A stretch of 64,000 nt of DNA, from contig OY744461.1 in the NCBI GenBank assembly GCA_963556145.1, positions 4,836,001 to 4,900,000 of the forward strand, in the 5' to 3' direction. The DNA comes from Hygrocybe punicea (lineage: Eukaryota; Basidiomycota; Agaricomycetes; Agaricales; Hygrophoraceae). Shown one piece after another: positions 1 through 10,329 of this stretch; positions within the stretch are counted from its first letter, which is position 1; each line of letters starts with the position of its first letter. A program made the translations under genes and the position numbers. Below the pieces are notes generated by a model. That model saw only the letters and a program-made list of their open reading frames with translations. It was not told where the DNA came from and did no database searches.

Positions 1-347
1 CTTGAACTTCTCATATAGTAGTGTGAGCAAGTCCATCTCTTCAAAATCACTTGATGGACCCAGAGAGCTACCATGAATGGATGGGGCCATGTTAGGTGAG
101 ACTGCTCGGTGAGTCTGCTCATCGCAAATGAATTGGGAGATGATGGATTATGGTGCAGGGTATCTTGACTGCTGTTGCTATCACTATCACCATCACTGTC
201 ACTATCCTCGTCATCTGATAGCATATACATGAGCAGTTGCAAGCTTGTCTGGGTATAGTGTTCCTCAAGAGCCTGAAGTAGCTGTTTCCGCTTTGTGGGG
301 TGATCTTGAGCTGGGCAGGGAGGATGTAAATTGGGGAGCTGGGGCAT
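1..347 (-). CDS. N-terminal fragment of a Harbinger-associated basidiomycete protein (partial)
   Basis: An open frame runs from an ATG at 347 to the left edge, about 115 residues with no stop. It has a basic/amphipathic stretch (RKQLLQALEEHYTQTS), then MLSDDEDSDSD and an Asp/Ser-rich run. This layout resembles the N-terminus of PIF/Harbinger-type proteins repeated in agaricomycete genomes, where a LLxxLExxYTQ segment precedes an acidic serine tract. That comparison is from memory. The catalytic part would lie left of the window, so neither activity nor intactness can be judged. A frame change may occur near 60, where another frame reads DFEEMDLLTLLYEKFK. Confidence 0.4.
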   Translation of the reverse strand, partial: MPQLPNLHPPCPAQDHPTKRKQLLQALEEHYTQTSLQLLMYMLSDDEDSDSDGDSDSNSSQDTLHHNPSSPNSFAMSRLTEQSHLTWPHPFMVALWVHQVILKRWTCSHYYMRSS

Positions 348-1207
348 TTGATTAACCAGTAGGCATGAGGGCACGGTGTGTGAATATGACTTGCTTTGAT
401 ATCTTATTGCTGTTTAGGCCTTTAGGTTTCACATTTGATTTGACAGCTTATTATTCAGACTCAGAACACCGATGTGCTACACTGCCAGAGTCCCTGACAG
501 AACATCCTACCACGCATTCTGAAGGCACCTAATATAAGTGGGGATGCCTCTGCAGCAGACCCTATTTAGGTTCGGACAAAATTTCTCAAATTTGGCCCAA
601 AAGGTCCAGATAAAATCAGGCATTTGGACAAAATTAAAATGCAAACAGGTGATCACAGTTGATAACCTGTTTTAACCTATTTGCACCTATTATCACCCAT
701 GCTCACCAATGATAATGTGTGCTCACCCATGCTCATCCATGCATGAGCACAGATTATTACCAGTGCAGCATGATGCTGCACCAGCTGGCACCACCAATCA
801 CAGAATTTAAAATAACTGCACTGCACTGTACTGCACCACTCTGCACAACAAACCACTGCACTGAATGGTGAAGCACTGCTCTGCATGGTGATGCTGCTGC
901 ACTGCCCTGCATAGTGCAATGTGCATCATGATGCCATCATTAGGCATGGCCTCACATAAATGGCACTGAGATGGACCAGATTGCATAATGCAAATAGAAA
1001 GGCACCATGATGTATAGTGCAGGACCTGTTATAACAGGTTATAATTGGTTCTCACATCAGTGTGATAACACATTATCATGGGTGCTGCAGGGTGCATAAC
1101 GGTTCTTCAGGATGCTGCACCATGCATATCAATTATTCACTGTGCAGCATGATGCAGCACCATGAAATAGCATCAGCATGAAAAGAAATGCATTAGGATG
1201 CATCAGG
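348..1207. other. No gene recognised; CTGCA/ATGCTCA-rich low-complexity DNA
   Basis: No coding region, RNA gene or element end is recognisable here. Between 690 and 920 the DNA is dominated by imperfect CTGCACTG and ATGCTCACC words, and 1130-1170 repeats the GATGCAGCACCAT theme. Short frames here look like by-products of that composition. Confidence 0.4.
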
Positions 1208-2217
1208 ATGATTGGACTTGTTTAGTGGGCCAGTGCTCGCATAACATGAACGAGTTCTTTTTTCCCCCTCCATACTTCCATGATGGAGTAAGCATTAAAT
1301 TGCATAAAGCATGTTATATATGGTATAAGACATACAGCATATGTTGTATATTGCAAATTGTTCTAATAAGTCCACCTCTCACCTTAGCAATATAAAAACT
1401 GGAGAAAATAAAACTACATAGAGTGTCTTGAGTGTTCATCAACCTCCTCTCTTACTATCATGTCTTCTGTGCTGCATCATCATGTAATATTCTCAGCCAA
1501 AAAAGATATGTTCAGGGAGTAACAGGTCAATTGCCAAACATAGCTGCCCCCTAAACAGTATGATAATAATTGACTTACATTTGCCCAACTCTACTTTGCT
1601 ATGACCTTGAATGTTGCACATGGCATAAACAAAGTCTTTTTTCTTTCATGGGATTTTTATTTGTATGATTGTTACGAACATCAATAAGTCATTTTACTTG
1701 AAATATATAACAAGCGTATATACAGCGATATCACATTGAATTTTATGTTTTAGGTAATATATCATATGAGTTGAGCTCATTTCTGCTTATATGGCTGATA
1801 TTTCCATATATAGTGATAGTGGTCACATGTGACTATGACTCCTGTGATTAGCTCAAAATTTAGCATATATAGTATAAAATTGCCTTATATGGTTGGACTG
1901 GTCACATGTGACTGTCACTATTGCGATCAGCAAAAAATTTAATATATAATATCAGAAAATACCTTATTTGGTTAGATTGGTCACATGTGACCATCACATC
2001 TGACCTGAAATGATTATATTAGTCAGCAGTTCGATTTGCAGCTAATTCCGATCAGAATTGAAGTCAGTATGAATATTTTGAATATAATTGGAAGGTAGTT
2101 TGTATTTTCTGCGGCAACCCATATTTGGATGCTTATGTAAGCTTGTCTAGTGGCCGAATAGTTGTGGAAAGGATTAGTAATCCATATCATGTGACCCCAG
2201 AACTCAAACCCACCTGT

Positions 2218-2252
2218 TACGAGTTCTTTTAATTTATTAAAAGACTCGTTCT
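2218..2252. repeat. Terminal hairpin of the AT-rich element
   Basis: ACGAGTTCTTTTAAT and ATTAAAAGACTCGT form an imperfect stem around a short loop. The same motif recurs at 41913-41947 and, degenerate, at 3849-3879, always at one end of the element, so it is a conserved terminal structure. Confidence 0.6.
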
Positions 2253-2274
2253 TTATGAGACCTGGTTCAGTGAG

Positions 2275-2490
2275 GGTTCGTAATTAATTAAAAGTAATTG
2301 ATTAATTAATTAAAAGTAATTGATTAATTAATTAATTAATCAATTACTTTTAATTAATTAATCAATTACTTAATTAATTAAGTAATTGATTAATTAATTA
2401 AAAGTAATTGATTAATTAATTAATTAATCAATTACTTAATTAATTAATTAATTAATTAATTAATTAAGTAATTGATTAATTAATTAATTA
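2275..2490. repeat. TAATTAATT simple-sequence block
   Basis: About 215 bp built from TAAT, AATTACTT and AAGTAATTGATT words, partly self-complementary. It lies inside element B. Copy C at 41980 has only a short version, so the block has expanded in B. Confidence 0.85.
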
Positions 2491-4454
2491 ATAAAGTTGA
2501 TCGCCTATAGAGAAAATTTTTTTGGGCAAGAGATGTGATTCTACTTCTGATACTGGAAAATCAAATACAGTTGGGGCCATGTGTGGACAAGCTTACATAA
2601 GCAACCAAATATAGGTTGTTGCAAAAAAGATAAATTACCTTCCAATTATATTCAAAATATTCGTACTGGTCTCAATTCTTATCAGAATCGGCTGAAAATC
2701 GAACTGCTGACTAATATTAACATTTCGGGTCAGACGTGACAGTCACTTGTGACCAGTCTAACCATATCAGGTAATTTTTGATATTATATAGCAAATTTTT
2801 TGCTGATCATAATGGTGACAGTCACATGTGACCAGTCTAACCATATAAGGCAATTTTACACCATATATGCTAAATTTTGAGGTGATCACAGGAGTCATAG
2901 TCACATGTGACCACCGTTACTATATATAGATATATCAGCCATATAAGCCGAAATTAGTATAACTCAGATGATATAATGATATTTTTACTTGAAACATATA
3001 ATTTAATGTGATATCGCTGTATGTATTATATGCTAATTATAGATTTCAAGCAAAATCACTTATCAATGTTTGTAATAATCATACAAATAAAAATCCAGTG
3101 ACAGAAACGAGACTTTGTTCATGCCATATACAACATTGGCCCACTCAAGCACAGCTGTCTTCATATTATCATCTGTTGTGCAGCAAGGTTATAGAGGAGT
3201 AGGGTTGAGCAAATGTAAGTCAATTGTTATTATGCTGTTTAGAGGCAGTTGTATTTGACAGTTGACCTGTTGCTCTCTCTTTTGGCTAAGAATATTGCAT
3301 AATGATGAAGCAAAGAAGACATGACAGTAGGAGAGAAGGTCAATGAACACTCAAGACACACCATGTAGTTTTATTTTTTCTACTTTTTATGTTGCTATGG
3401 TGAGAGGTGGGCTTATCAATATACAACATATACTATATGTCTTATACCACATGTAACATGCTTTATGCAATTTAATGTTATTGTTTAACTCATCATGAAA
3501 GTGAGGAGGGGAAAAAAGAACTCGTTCATGCCATGCGCAGCACTGGCCCACTAAACAAGTCCAATGAATAATGCTGAAGCGCAGCATGTATTCTACTCAC
3601 CACAAGAAACATCTAGTAGATTTAGCTAGTAGTATAAAAGCCCTCTCAGAGAGGTAAATATAATTCATTCCACATAAAATAACTTAGTGGTTGATAACCA
3701 CTGCAAACTATATATTCCAATATTGTCCACACATGGCCCTAACTGTATCTGATTTTCGAGTATCAGAAGTAGAGTCATATCTCTTGCCCAAAAACATTTT
3801 CTCTATAGGTGATGCACGAACATTAATTAATTACAAACTTCCACTGAACCAGTTCTTTTAATTTATTAAAAGACTTGTTCTTTATCAGACCTAAAAATTT
3901 TAATTGCTGAAGAAGACCTGCAGACCTGATCTAAGTGACAATGGGGAGTGTCAGAGTTCATCTCGTAACATGCTCAGCCTTAGTTTTGTCCAGTGGAATC
4001 CCTCATATTCACCACAACGTAGTATTGCCATGGCTTGGTCTGGAACCATTAGCCGTTGGAGCCAGACCAATAATTAGCTGAGCCAAGCCGTTCACTTGGC
4101 TAATGGTTAAACCTTGGCTTAGCCACGGCTAGCCGTTATTAGCCATTACCAAATATCCAAATTAGGAAATTTAGGTTTCCAGCCTGTTTGCTGGCCTCAA
4201 CTTCACTTAGATGCTGACTCCCACACCTCATGAACATGTACGGCTGCATTTCACAAGGTTTTCAGGTGTTTTCTGTTCTTTTTGCATATCTCCACATAGC
4301 TTACCTATGTACATGTACATTGTCATGATCCAGAAAGGATTCGGATCAAAACATAGTAATATTCTGTCACTAGTCACCATCCCTACAGCACACATCACAT
4401 TACAAGGATCATTCATACTGAAACGCCCCCATCTGCATATGGAGTAGAGAGGAA

Positions 4455-4660
4455 TACCCTTATCTGCACATAGGACACTCAGCAAATCCTTATCTGCACA
4501 TAGGACACTCAGGAAATCCTTATCTGCACATAGGACACATATGAAACCCTTATCTATACAAGGGACATGCAAGGAAATCCTTATCTACAGAAGAGACATA
4601 CAAGAAAACCCTTATCTATGCAGAGGATATGAAGGAATACTCTTATCTTAACTGATAAGG
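4455..4660. repeat. 30-bp tandem repeat, about six units
   Basis: TATCTGCACA recurs at 4461, 4491 and 4521 (exact 30-bp spacing) and continues as diverged units near 4551, 4582 and 4612. The unit reads CCTTATCTGCACATAGGACA plus about ten bases. Frames through it show the matching ten-residue repeat (SVLCADKDLL) but no real protein. Confidence 0.85.
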
Positions 4661-5029
4661 CCCCCAAACATCTTATCAGAGGCCAAAGAAGCACAAGAAG
4701 CACAGCCACATCCTTATCTCCAGTCATAGAGATAACACATGCCACCCATCATTCTCTGATCAAGAAGCACATCACATTTCATATCAATTGATCAAATACA
4801 GCCCAGCCCAGATCTTATCTTTTTCTTAACTGATAAGGATACACATATGGCATGGCATCAATTGATCAAGAAGCACAGCCTCAGGAAGATGATTCTAGAA
4901 GCATAGCCTGGCACAGCCCTTGCCTTTGATTCACACACCCAAGATTAGACCAGCAGCATGACTCACTCCCATCAAATGTGACTCATTGGTCTATCCATGA
5001 CAAATCATGACCCTTATGACATATTCATG

Positions 5030-5330
5030 ATCCCCCATGACTCATTATGACCACCCATGACTCATTATGACCACCCATGACTAATTATGACTATTTCTGA
5101 CTCATTATGCCCCCTCCTTTGATTATAGTACCTATGTGACTCATTAATTGACTCTGTATGAGTCACAAACCCATGCCTTCCTTTCTTATGATTCCTTATG
5201 AGTCATAACCCCCATGCCCTTCATTATTATGACTCCTTATGAGTCATAAACCTGTGCCTCTCCTCTATATGACTCCCTATGAGTCATATCCTATGCTCTC
5301 CATTTGATATACCATTCTATGACTCAGTAT
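5030..5330. repeat. 20-bp GACTCATTATGACCACCCAT repeats and ATGAGTCAT words
   Basis: Three 20-bp units start at 5041, 5061 and 5081. From 5150 to 5330 the theme changes to TGACTCCTTATGAGTCATAA-like imperfect palindromes at irregular spacing. TGACTCA is the AP-1/Gcn4 consensus, but the density here looks like satellite expansion inside the hAT element rather than a regulatory array. Confidence 0.6.
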
Positions 5331-6289
5331 GACTCCTGCTGTAGAATAGGTATATATAGAGCCCAGTTTCTGCTGGAGATGGCCCAGTCACCTAATCTGA
5401 CAGGCCCAGTCACAGGACAGTCCCTCTCCCAGATTCTGATTCACCCCTCTGTATTTGTTTGTATTACCTACTTTGGTAGTAGCTAGTACCCAAATACCAA
5501 TTGCAGTTCAGGTCATCATTCATTTGTCTAAGGACTATCAATCTCAGATATATTGATATTCCCTTATTACTTGTTTGATAAATATTCTTTGTGTTCTGTC
5601 ACATAGTACAGTCACATTCATTTTCTTTCAAGTTCTATTGGTCATCACCAAAGATATCCCAGTACTTTATTCTGTACTAGTAGCCAATGTGCATTTAAAG
5701 CTTCGGAATAAAGTCCGATATCTTGATCATCAATCCTACTTGCCTATTGTTCAGTTCATTTATTCTGTACATAGTATTTTGTCACATCTCCCTTTGTTTG
5801 ACATCTACTGTTACACTTGCCCATCACCCATTATCTATCACTCATCTCTGTTGTACCTCTGCTCATTGTATACTTGCTACCTGTATACTTGACTGTTGTA
5901 CACTCGTTCATCTTACACTGCTCATACTTGCTTGAGTTATTATCTGCTTATACTCTCACATACCTCTTGTTACTCAAAGTCTTTACTTTTAGTAAGAAAA
6001 ACCTCACTGTTCACTCATCCTCTATAAGTCATACATCTGACTTATATTATTGTCAAGTATTTGTTGTATCCCTCAAAGCTAACCTTTGATAGAATTCACA
6101 CCACAACCCAACCACCCAGCAGGAATAACCCAGAGTTATTAAAGAGCTAAATCCTTGTTCCCAAAGGATAACAAGGTAATTCCCCGATCAATGATGCACT
6201 CTGGAAATCCTTGGTGTGGATTTGTTCAAACACTTCCCATGCAAAACAACATGTATATGAAAAAAATGAAAAAAGCCTCCGCCTCATCA

Positions 6290-6895
6290 GGGTTGATCCC
6301 CTTGGAAGGTTCCTTTCTGCCAAAGAACTCTTTAAGAAGTTGCTGCACCTTTGGTATGCGAGTGGAACCACCAACAAGAATGACCTATGTGAGTGTCGCT
6401 AGAGGACTCGATGGAGAAGATAACTAACCTCATTGATATCCTCCTTCTTGACGTCAGCATCCTTGAGAACTTGCTCAACGGGCTTCATCATCTTTCTGAA
6501 TAGATCCATATTAAGCTCCTCAAACTTGGCCTGTGGAAGAATTTCTGAAAAGTCATTACTGTCCTCGAACGACTCAATTTCGATCCTCATCAACTGCTGG
6601 CTTGACAATGTCCGCTTAGCCTTCTCAACCTTGCACTTGAGCTTGCCCATTGCTCTCAAGTTCAGCACATTTTTGGCACTGTCCCTGACACTGCGCATAC
6701 GGGGTCAGTATGAAAATGGATTTGCGGAATCCGAAATGGACTTACAGCCATTCATTGTCAATGAAGCTAACCCAAGAGGGAGGCCTTGGTTGTTGGCAAT
6801 AATTTCCACACGGCCACCTCGTTGGACACTGCGGAATTTGGACATTGAAGAATCAATCAAGATAAAGATAAGTGCTTACCCAATGCATGAATAGC
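6290..6895 (-). pseudogene. Captured, rearranged fragment of ER Hsp70 (BiP/Kar2)
   Basis: Translated on the minus strand, 6700-6400 reads [32 protein letters not shown] and [20 protein letters not shown]. In a shifted frame 6361-6280 gives [19 protein letters not shown] and KGINPDEA. These are consecutive Hsp70 nucleotide-binding-domain segments. Upstream, 6850-6740 gives QRGGRVEIIANNQG and PSWVSF, the BiP N-terminal region, but the intervening ~200 residues are missing. The piece is therefore an internally deleted, frame-shifted copy. It carries the surroundings of a host chaperone gene inside a hAT element and cannot make a working chaperone. Confidence 0.85.
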
Positions 6896-7079
6896 TGATT
6901 GCAGAGCAAGAGACTTTTTCAGCAAAATAAGAAAAGAATCTATGTTGTGCCTATATCTAGAGGAAGTAATCAGAGAATATATATCCCATGTACAGAACAC
7001 ATCACCAATTCCAATAACAGTACCATACTCTGATGAGGGTGCTCTTCAACATGGGCTTTCACAGAGGAGGGCAAGGAAT

Positions 7080-7940
7080 CCGATTAGAGCAAAGGAGAGA
7101 GAAGCTGCCATGCGCCGGGGTTGGATGCGTGGACGTCGAGGGAGGCGAGACATGGTAGTAAATTTTGCAGAAAAATTGCCATCATGGTTGTTGTTGTCAT
7201 GATAGCAGTTGTCGGTGTTGGTTTCATCGTCCAAGGCCACATCATGTCTTTGCTGGCATCCTCCACTGTGTGTGCATTCATGCCGAGCCTCCATTCCTCT
7301 GGCAGGCAATTGAGCCATGCCTGCACCTGCACCTCTCATCAACATCCACTGGCATACGTGCCGGCGAATGCAGCAGCAGTAGCAGCAAAGGAGCTGATGG
7401 TGGTGGTGGTGGTGGTGGTGGTGCCTGAACTTGCTCGCCCGAGTTTCGAGGTCCCAGTTTCAGGGTGTTGGGATGTGGCTGTGTTGCCATTGTGCATAGC
7501 TAGACAGATCTTCATTAGTAAAACTGAAAGAAGAAAAAACTTACCAATGCAGCAGAGGTGGGTGCACAACCCTCCGCTATGTCTAGGACTGGCACGCGTC
7601 GGTTGTCGTAGCTGCTGGCACTGCTGTTGCCATTGTTGCCACTGCTGCTGTTTGCCATTGCTGTGGTCATTGGTCGTTGCTGCTGCTGTCTGGGCTGCTG
7701 TTGCCTCAAGATCATTTGTGCTGTAATCAGCAATAAGTTGGTAGTAAAAAAAAAACAAAGATTCAAGAAAAGACATAGCAGGAGTGGGCACCCTGCTGCT
7801 TCTGTTGCCGCTTCATTCCTTGCCCCTCTGCTGGTTGCCGTTGGGGTGCTGTGGCCTTTGTTTTGGGTTGGCCTGTGTTGTCATGAGCTGGTGGTGCACT
7901 CTGCATGTTTGTGTGGTGAGATTGGTGGTGAGATTTGACC
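7080..7940 (-). pseudogene. Captured Gln/Ser-rich exon-like block of unknown origin
   Basis: On the minus strand 7791-7339 stays open (150 codons) and contains runs such as GKQQQWQQWQQQCQQ and SSGTTTTTTTTISS. An alternative frame gives QQQQRPMTTAMANSSS. A GTAAGTTTTTTCTTC donor and splice-like ends suggest an original exon-intron gene. The second element copy (22146-22940) keeps the same layout with indels. CAG/CAA triplet expansion explains much of the openness, so no function can be assigned. Confidence 0.4.
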
Positions 7941-8393
7941 TTAGTGGTTGTCTGGTATAAATTTCCTTTTTTCGACGGCTAGCCGTGGTTTAGCCGTTGC
8001 CACAACGGTCCGGTCCGGCTAACAACCCATATATGGGTTAGCCGTTGTTAGCCGTAGCCGAGCCGAGCCGGACCGAGCCGTGGCAACACTACCACAACAG
8101 ATTCTCAAAGACTCCAATAAAGAGTTATGGACAAGATATTTTTAAGGTAATGGCCAAATGCCAACATACATATCCAAGCCAGCCCCAATGCATAATATTG
8201 TTAGCGTTAGCGTATGTAGCACTGGCAGAGCAAACTTGAAATAAAACAAACTAAATAAATAAGTGGCCAAACTCAACTTTTTCATACTACTCCCGTCCTG
8301 TTTGTAATGAGTACTAATAACAGACGATAGTTAGCTGCAGGTGCCTCCCTCCTTGAAGCATTTCATCCTCTAGGAAAAAAAACCACCCTCTCA

Positions 8394-10243
8394 CTATGGA
8401 CCTAGCTGAACCGCGTGAACGATACGACTATTCGGTGTGCCCCTTTTCTTGAGGTAGAAGAATCTAGATAATGTCATGAGTAGGGAACCGACAAGGACGC
8501 AGATCTAAAGGCGGAGAAAGAGGGAGAGAGATGCGGGTACACGTGTCAGAGGGGGACGAGAAAGAGCCGAGTGGGGAGCAACGTACGCCACAGAATATGA
8601 TGGCTTGAGGCCAAGAGAGATGATGACCCAAGAGTGCACCGTCGATTGGGGTGCCGATGAGCATGGCGAGGGCGACGATTGAAAAAGCGATGCCCATCCG
8701 GGTGCTAGTTTGGTTGAGGCGGAGGGGGGAAGATGTGAGCGGGGAGCGGTGGGGAAGGTGGAACAGTGGAAGGAGCTGGGGGGAAAGAATGGAAAGCAAC
8801 GGACCCAAGTTGGGCGACATGTGTGGTGAGTTGAGCGAGGAGAGGAGGGACGAGGGAGACGTCTGGGGAGACAAGCAAATAAATAAAGGGAAGAGGAGGA
8901 AACAGAATGCGTACAAGCGCCGGAAGTAAAACCATAGGCTAGGGCAAAGACGAGGAAGGAAGCAAAGGTGTTCAAAGCAAACATTCCAAAGAGGACGATT
9001 GAGGAGAGGAGGAGGCTTGGGATGAGCATGTTGTAAACGCCGAGACGGTCTGCGAGTAATGCTGGAAGAATTCTCCCGAACACACTTGCAGCATTTAAGA
9101 TTGCGAGCTGGCGGGAATGTTGAGAAGTGGAGGGGGTGGAAATGAATTTAACGCACGGAGTAGAAGGCGGTCTGTGGAGGGATACCTTTTTCGACTGCAT
9201 ATAGCTGCAAGTAGAAATCTAAGAGGAAGGGTGAATAAATCGACTGGAGGAGTGTTTGGATTGTTACAGGGAAAGAATAGGCCGAGATTTGTGAAGAATG
9301 CACTGGAGATAAAATATGAGAGAGAGGGACAGGGGAAGTAAGGAAGTAAGGAAGTAAGGACGTACGCAGCGATAGAAGAGATGTAGGGCGTATCCGAGAG
9401 AATGGAGCCGAGTTTTTGCTTAGGTTGCTGCTGCTGCTGCTGCTGCTGCTGCTTCTGGATGCCAGTTCTCATGAGAGTGTTTGCGAGGAGGAGCAAGAGA
9501 GCGACCAAGGCAGCAGACATGCGAATTGCAAAGACAAAGTTGAAGCGAATTGCGAGCACATTGAGCATGATTGGAAATACGATGCCGCCTGCGGACGCGC
9601 CTGTTACGACGACGCCAGTTGCGAGGGCTCGTTTTTGGACGAAGTGATGGGTGACGATTGTGAGAGCTGGGAGGAAGAGCATTCCTTGCGCGATGCCCAT
9701 AGCGAGGGCTTGAGCGAGAAAGACCTGTGAGTTGTTGTGTGCTGTGAGAGGGGGGGACTGATATATACACGCGAAGTACCTGGTAGTAGTTGTGTTGTTG
9801 TACGAGAGAGAGCATGAACATGGAGAAAACGTAGAGGATTGAGGCGGATATGACGATGTGATGGCTGGGAAATGTCAATGCATTATTATTAATATTGCTG
9901 TGGATTGATGGCAAGAAAGAGGGTACAAGTAACCAGCGTCGAAGGCGCGACCGACGAGGAAGCCTGGCGCGTACATGATGAAGAGCTGGACGCTGCCGAT
10001 CCAGCTGATGTCGGAGGGCGAGGAGTTTGTGAGGAGATGGCGAGTGTAGTGGTCTTGGAAGACACCGAACGCATTGATGAATCTGAGGGTGCGTTGCGTC
10101 ACGGTTGTCGTTGTCAGCGATGACGGTAAAGTACTTGCCCAAAGGTGCAGAAGTGTACGAGCCAACTGTGCGCAGATCAGATCGATCAGATCTCGATCGA
10201 CGGACCGGATGCGGACTCACGCTCCGACAATCGTGCTGGACAT
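8394..10243 (-). CDS. MFS transporter, monocarboxylate-porter (MCT/MCH-like) family
   Basis: I assemble 11 exons: 10243-10221, 10165-10139, 10082-9927, 9864-9780, 9724-9366, 9302-9268, 9218-9157, 9107-8915, 8862-8805, 8704-8587 and 8504-8394. They total 1227 nt (408 aa), with all phases consistent and a TAG stop. Family motifs in order: GAWLVHFCTFGFINAFGVFQ, SWIGSVQLFIMYAPG, GIAQGMLFLPAL, LATGVVVTGASAGG, then a central loop with a ten-residue Gln run, AAFFTNLGLFFPYFYLQL, LAILNAASVFGRILPALLAD, VPPLLAQL, GIAFSIVALAMLIGTPI. These are typical of fungal plasma-membrane monocarboxylate-type porters with 12 membrane spans. Intron 2 uses a GC donor (GCAAGT). The N-terminal tail is unusually short, so an upstream start is possible. 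It is divergent from the URC4-like gene. Substrate unknown. Confidence 0.85.
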
Positions 10244-10329
10244 GACTTGTGTACTCGCAGACGGCACTCGCCGGTACTCGCCCCTTATATACTCCTCGTC
10301 CCGTCCTCGGAAACTCGCCCGTCCTCGGA
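10244..10329. promoter_or_regulatory. Shared divergent promoter with central TATATA
   Basis: Only 86 bp separate the two divergent start codons. TATATA lies at 10286-10291, about 43 bp from the transporter ATG (10243) and 39 bp from the URC4 ATG (10330), readable on both strands. A CGTCCTCGGAA word occurs twice between 10303 and 10330. If these starts are right, one TATA region serves both genes and 5' leaders are very short. Confidence 0.5.

Larger units (their letters stand above)
2217..3565 (-). mobile_element. AT-rich repeat element, copy B (inverted, full length)
   Basis: Read from 3565 down to 2217, this matches copy A base for base over long stretches: GGACTTGTTTAGTGGGCC start, TAAATTGCATAAAGCATGTTA, the three GTCACATGTGAC blocks, ACATAAGCTTG, then the TAATTAATT core and terminal hairpin. 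It sits inside a copia solo LTR. With A in plus orientation it makes the 1.2-3.6 kb region look like one giant palindrome. No protein is encoded. Confidence 0.65.
2152..3719 (+). repeat. Copia-type solo LTR, split by an insertion
   Basis: 2152-2216 and 3566-3719 together match the LTRs of the copia element at 23317-29215. The first part ends in CTCAAACCCACCTGT and the second starts AATGAATAATGCTGAAGCGC and ends TATATTCCAATA. The pair is flanked by TTGTC (2147-2151 and 3720-3724), a 5-bp target duplication. The first ~9 bases of the LTR (TGTTGGGAA) are missing. Element copy B separates the halves. Confidence 0.65.
1208..3890 (+). mobile_element. AT-rich repeat element, copy A (plus orientation, interrupted)
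   Basis: Copy A begins at TTGGACTTGTTTAG (1208), runs to 2151 and resumes at 3720, ending near 3890 in an AGTTCTTTTAATTTATT hairpin and ATCAGACCT. Repeated GTCACATGTGAC palindromes lie at 1824-1990. The interruption (2152-3719) is a copia-type solo LTR flanked by TTGTC, which itself contains copy B in the opposite orientation. Other copies are B (2217-3565) and a 5'-only copy C at 41909. No transposase is encoded, and the superfamily is not recognised. Confidence 0.6.
4020..8091. mobile_element. hAT-type DNA element carrying host gene fragments (non-autonomous)
   Basis: The ends are inverted repeats: TAGTATTGCCATGGCTTGGT at 4020, and the complement of TAGTGTTGCCACGGCTCGGT ending at 8091. The flanks CCACAACG (4012-4019) and CCACAACA (8092-8099) agree at 7 of 8 bases, which fits the 8-bp target duplication of hAT elements. 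Subterminal DNA on both sides is full of GCTAGCCGT/TTAGCC words. No transposase is visible. The 4072-bp interior holds tandem repeats, a rearranged ER Hsp70 fragment and a Gln/Ser-rich exon-like block. A partial second copy with the same cargo lies at 21618-23204, so the captured DNA has been copied as part of the element. Confidence 0.75.

Noticed and set aside
1200..3590. A single giant foldback transposon
   Set aside because: A copia solo LTR with its own TTGTC duplication separates the arms, so they are two insertions of one element in opposite orientation.
4211..4572. Short frames with ten-residue repeats as a small protein
   Set aside because: They are by-products of a 30-bp tandem DNA repeat, whose length is a multiple of three.
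7339..7791. Poly-Gln frame as a host transcription factor
   Set aside because: It lies inside a transposon, is driven by CAG repeats and lacks any domain; kept only as a captured block.
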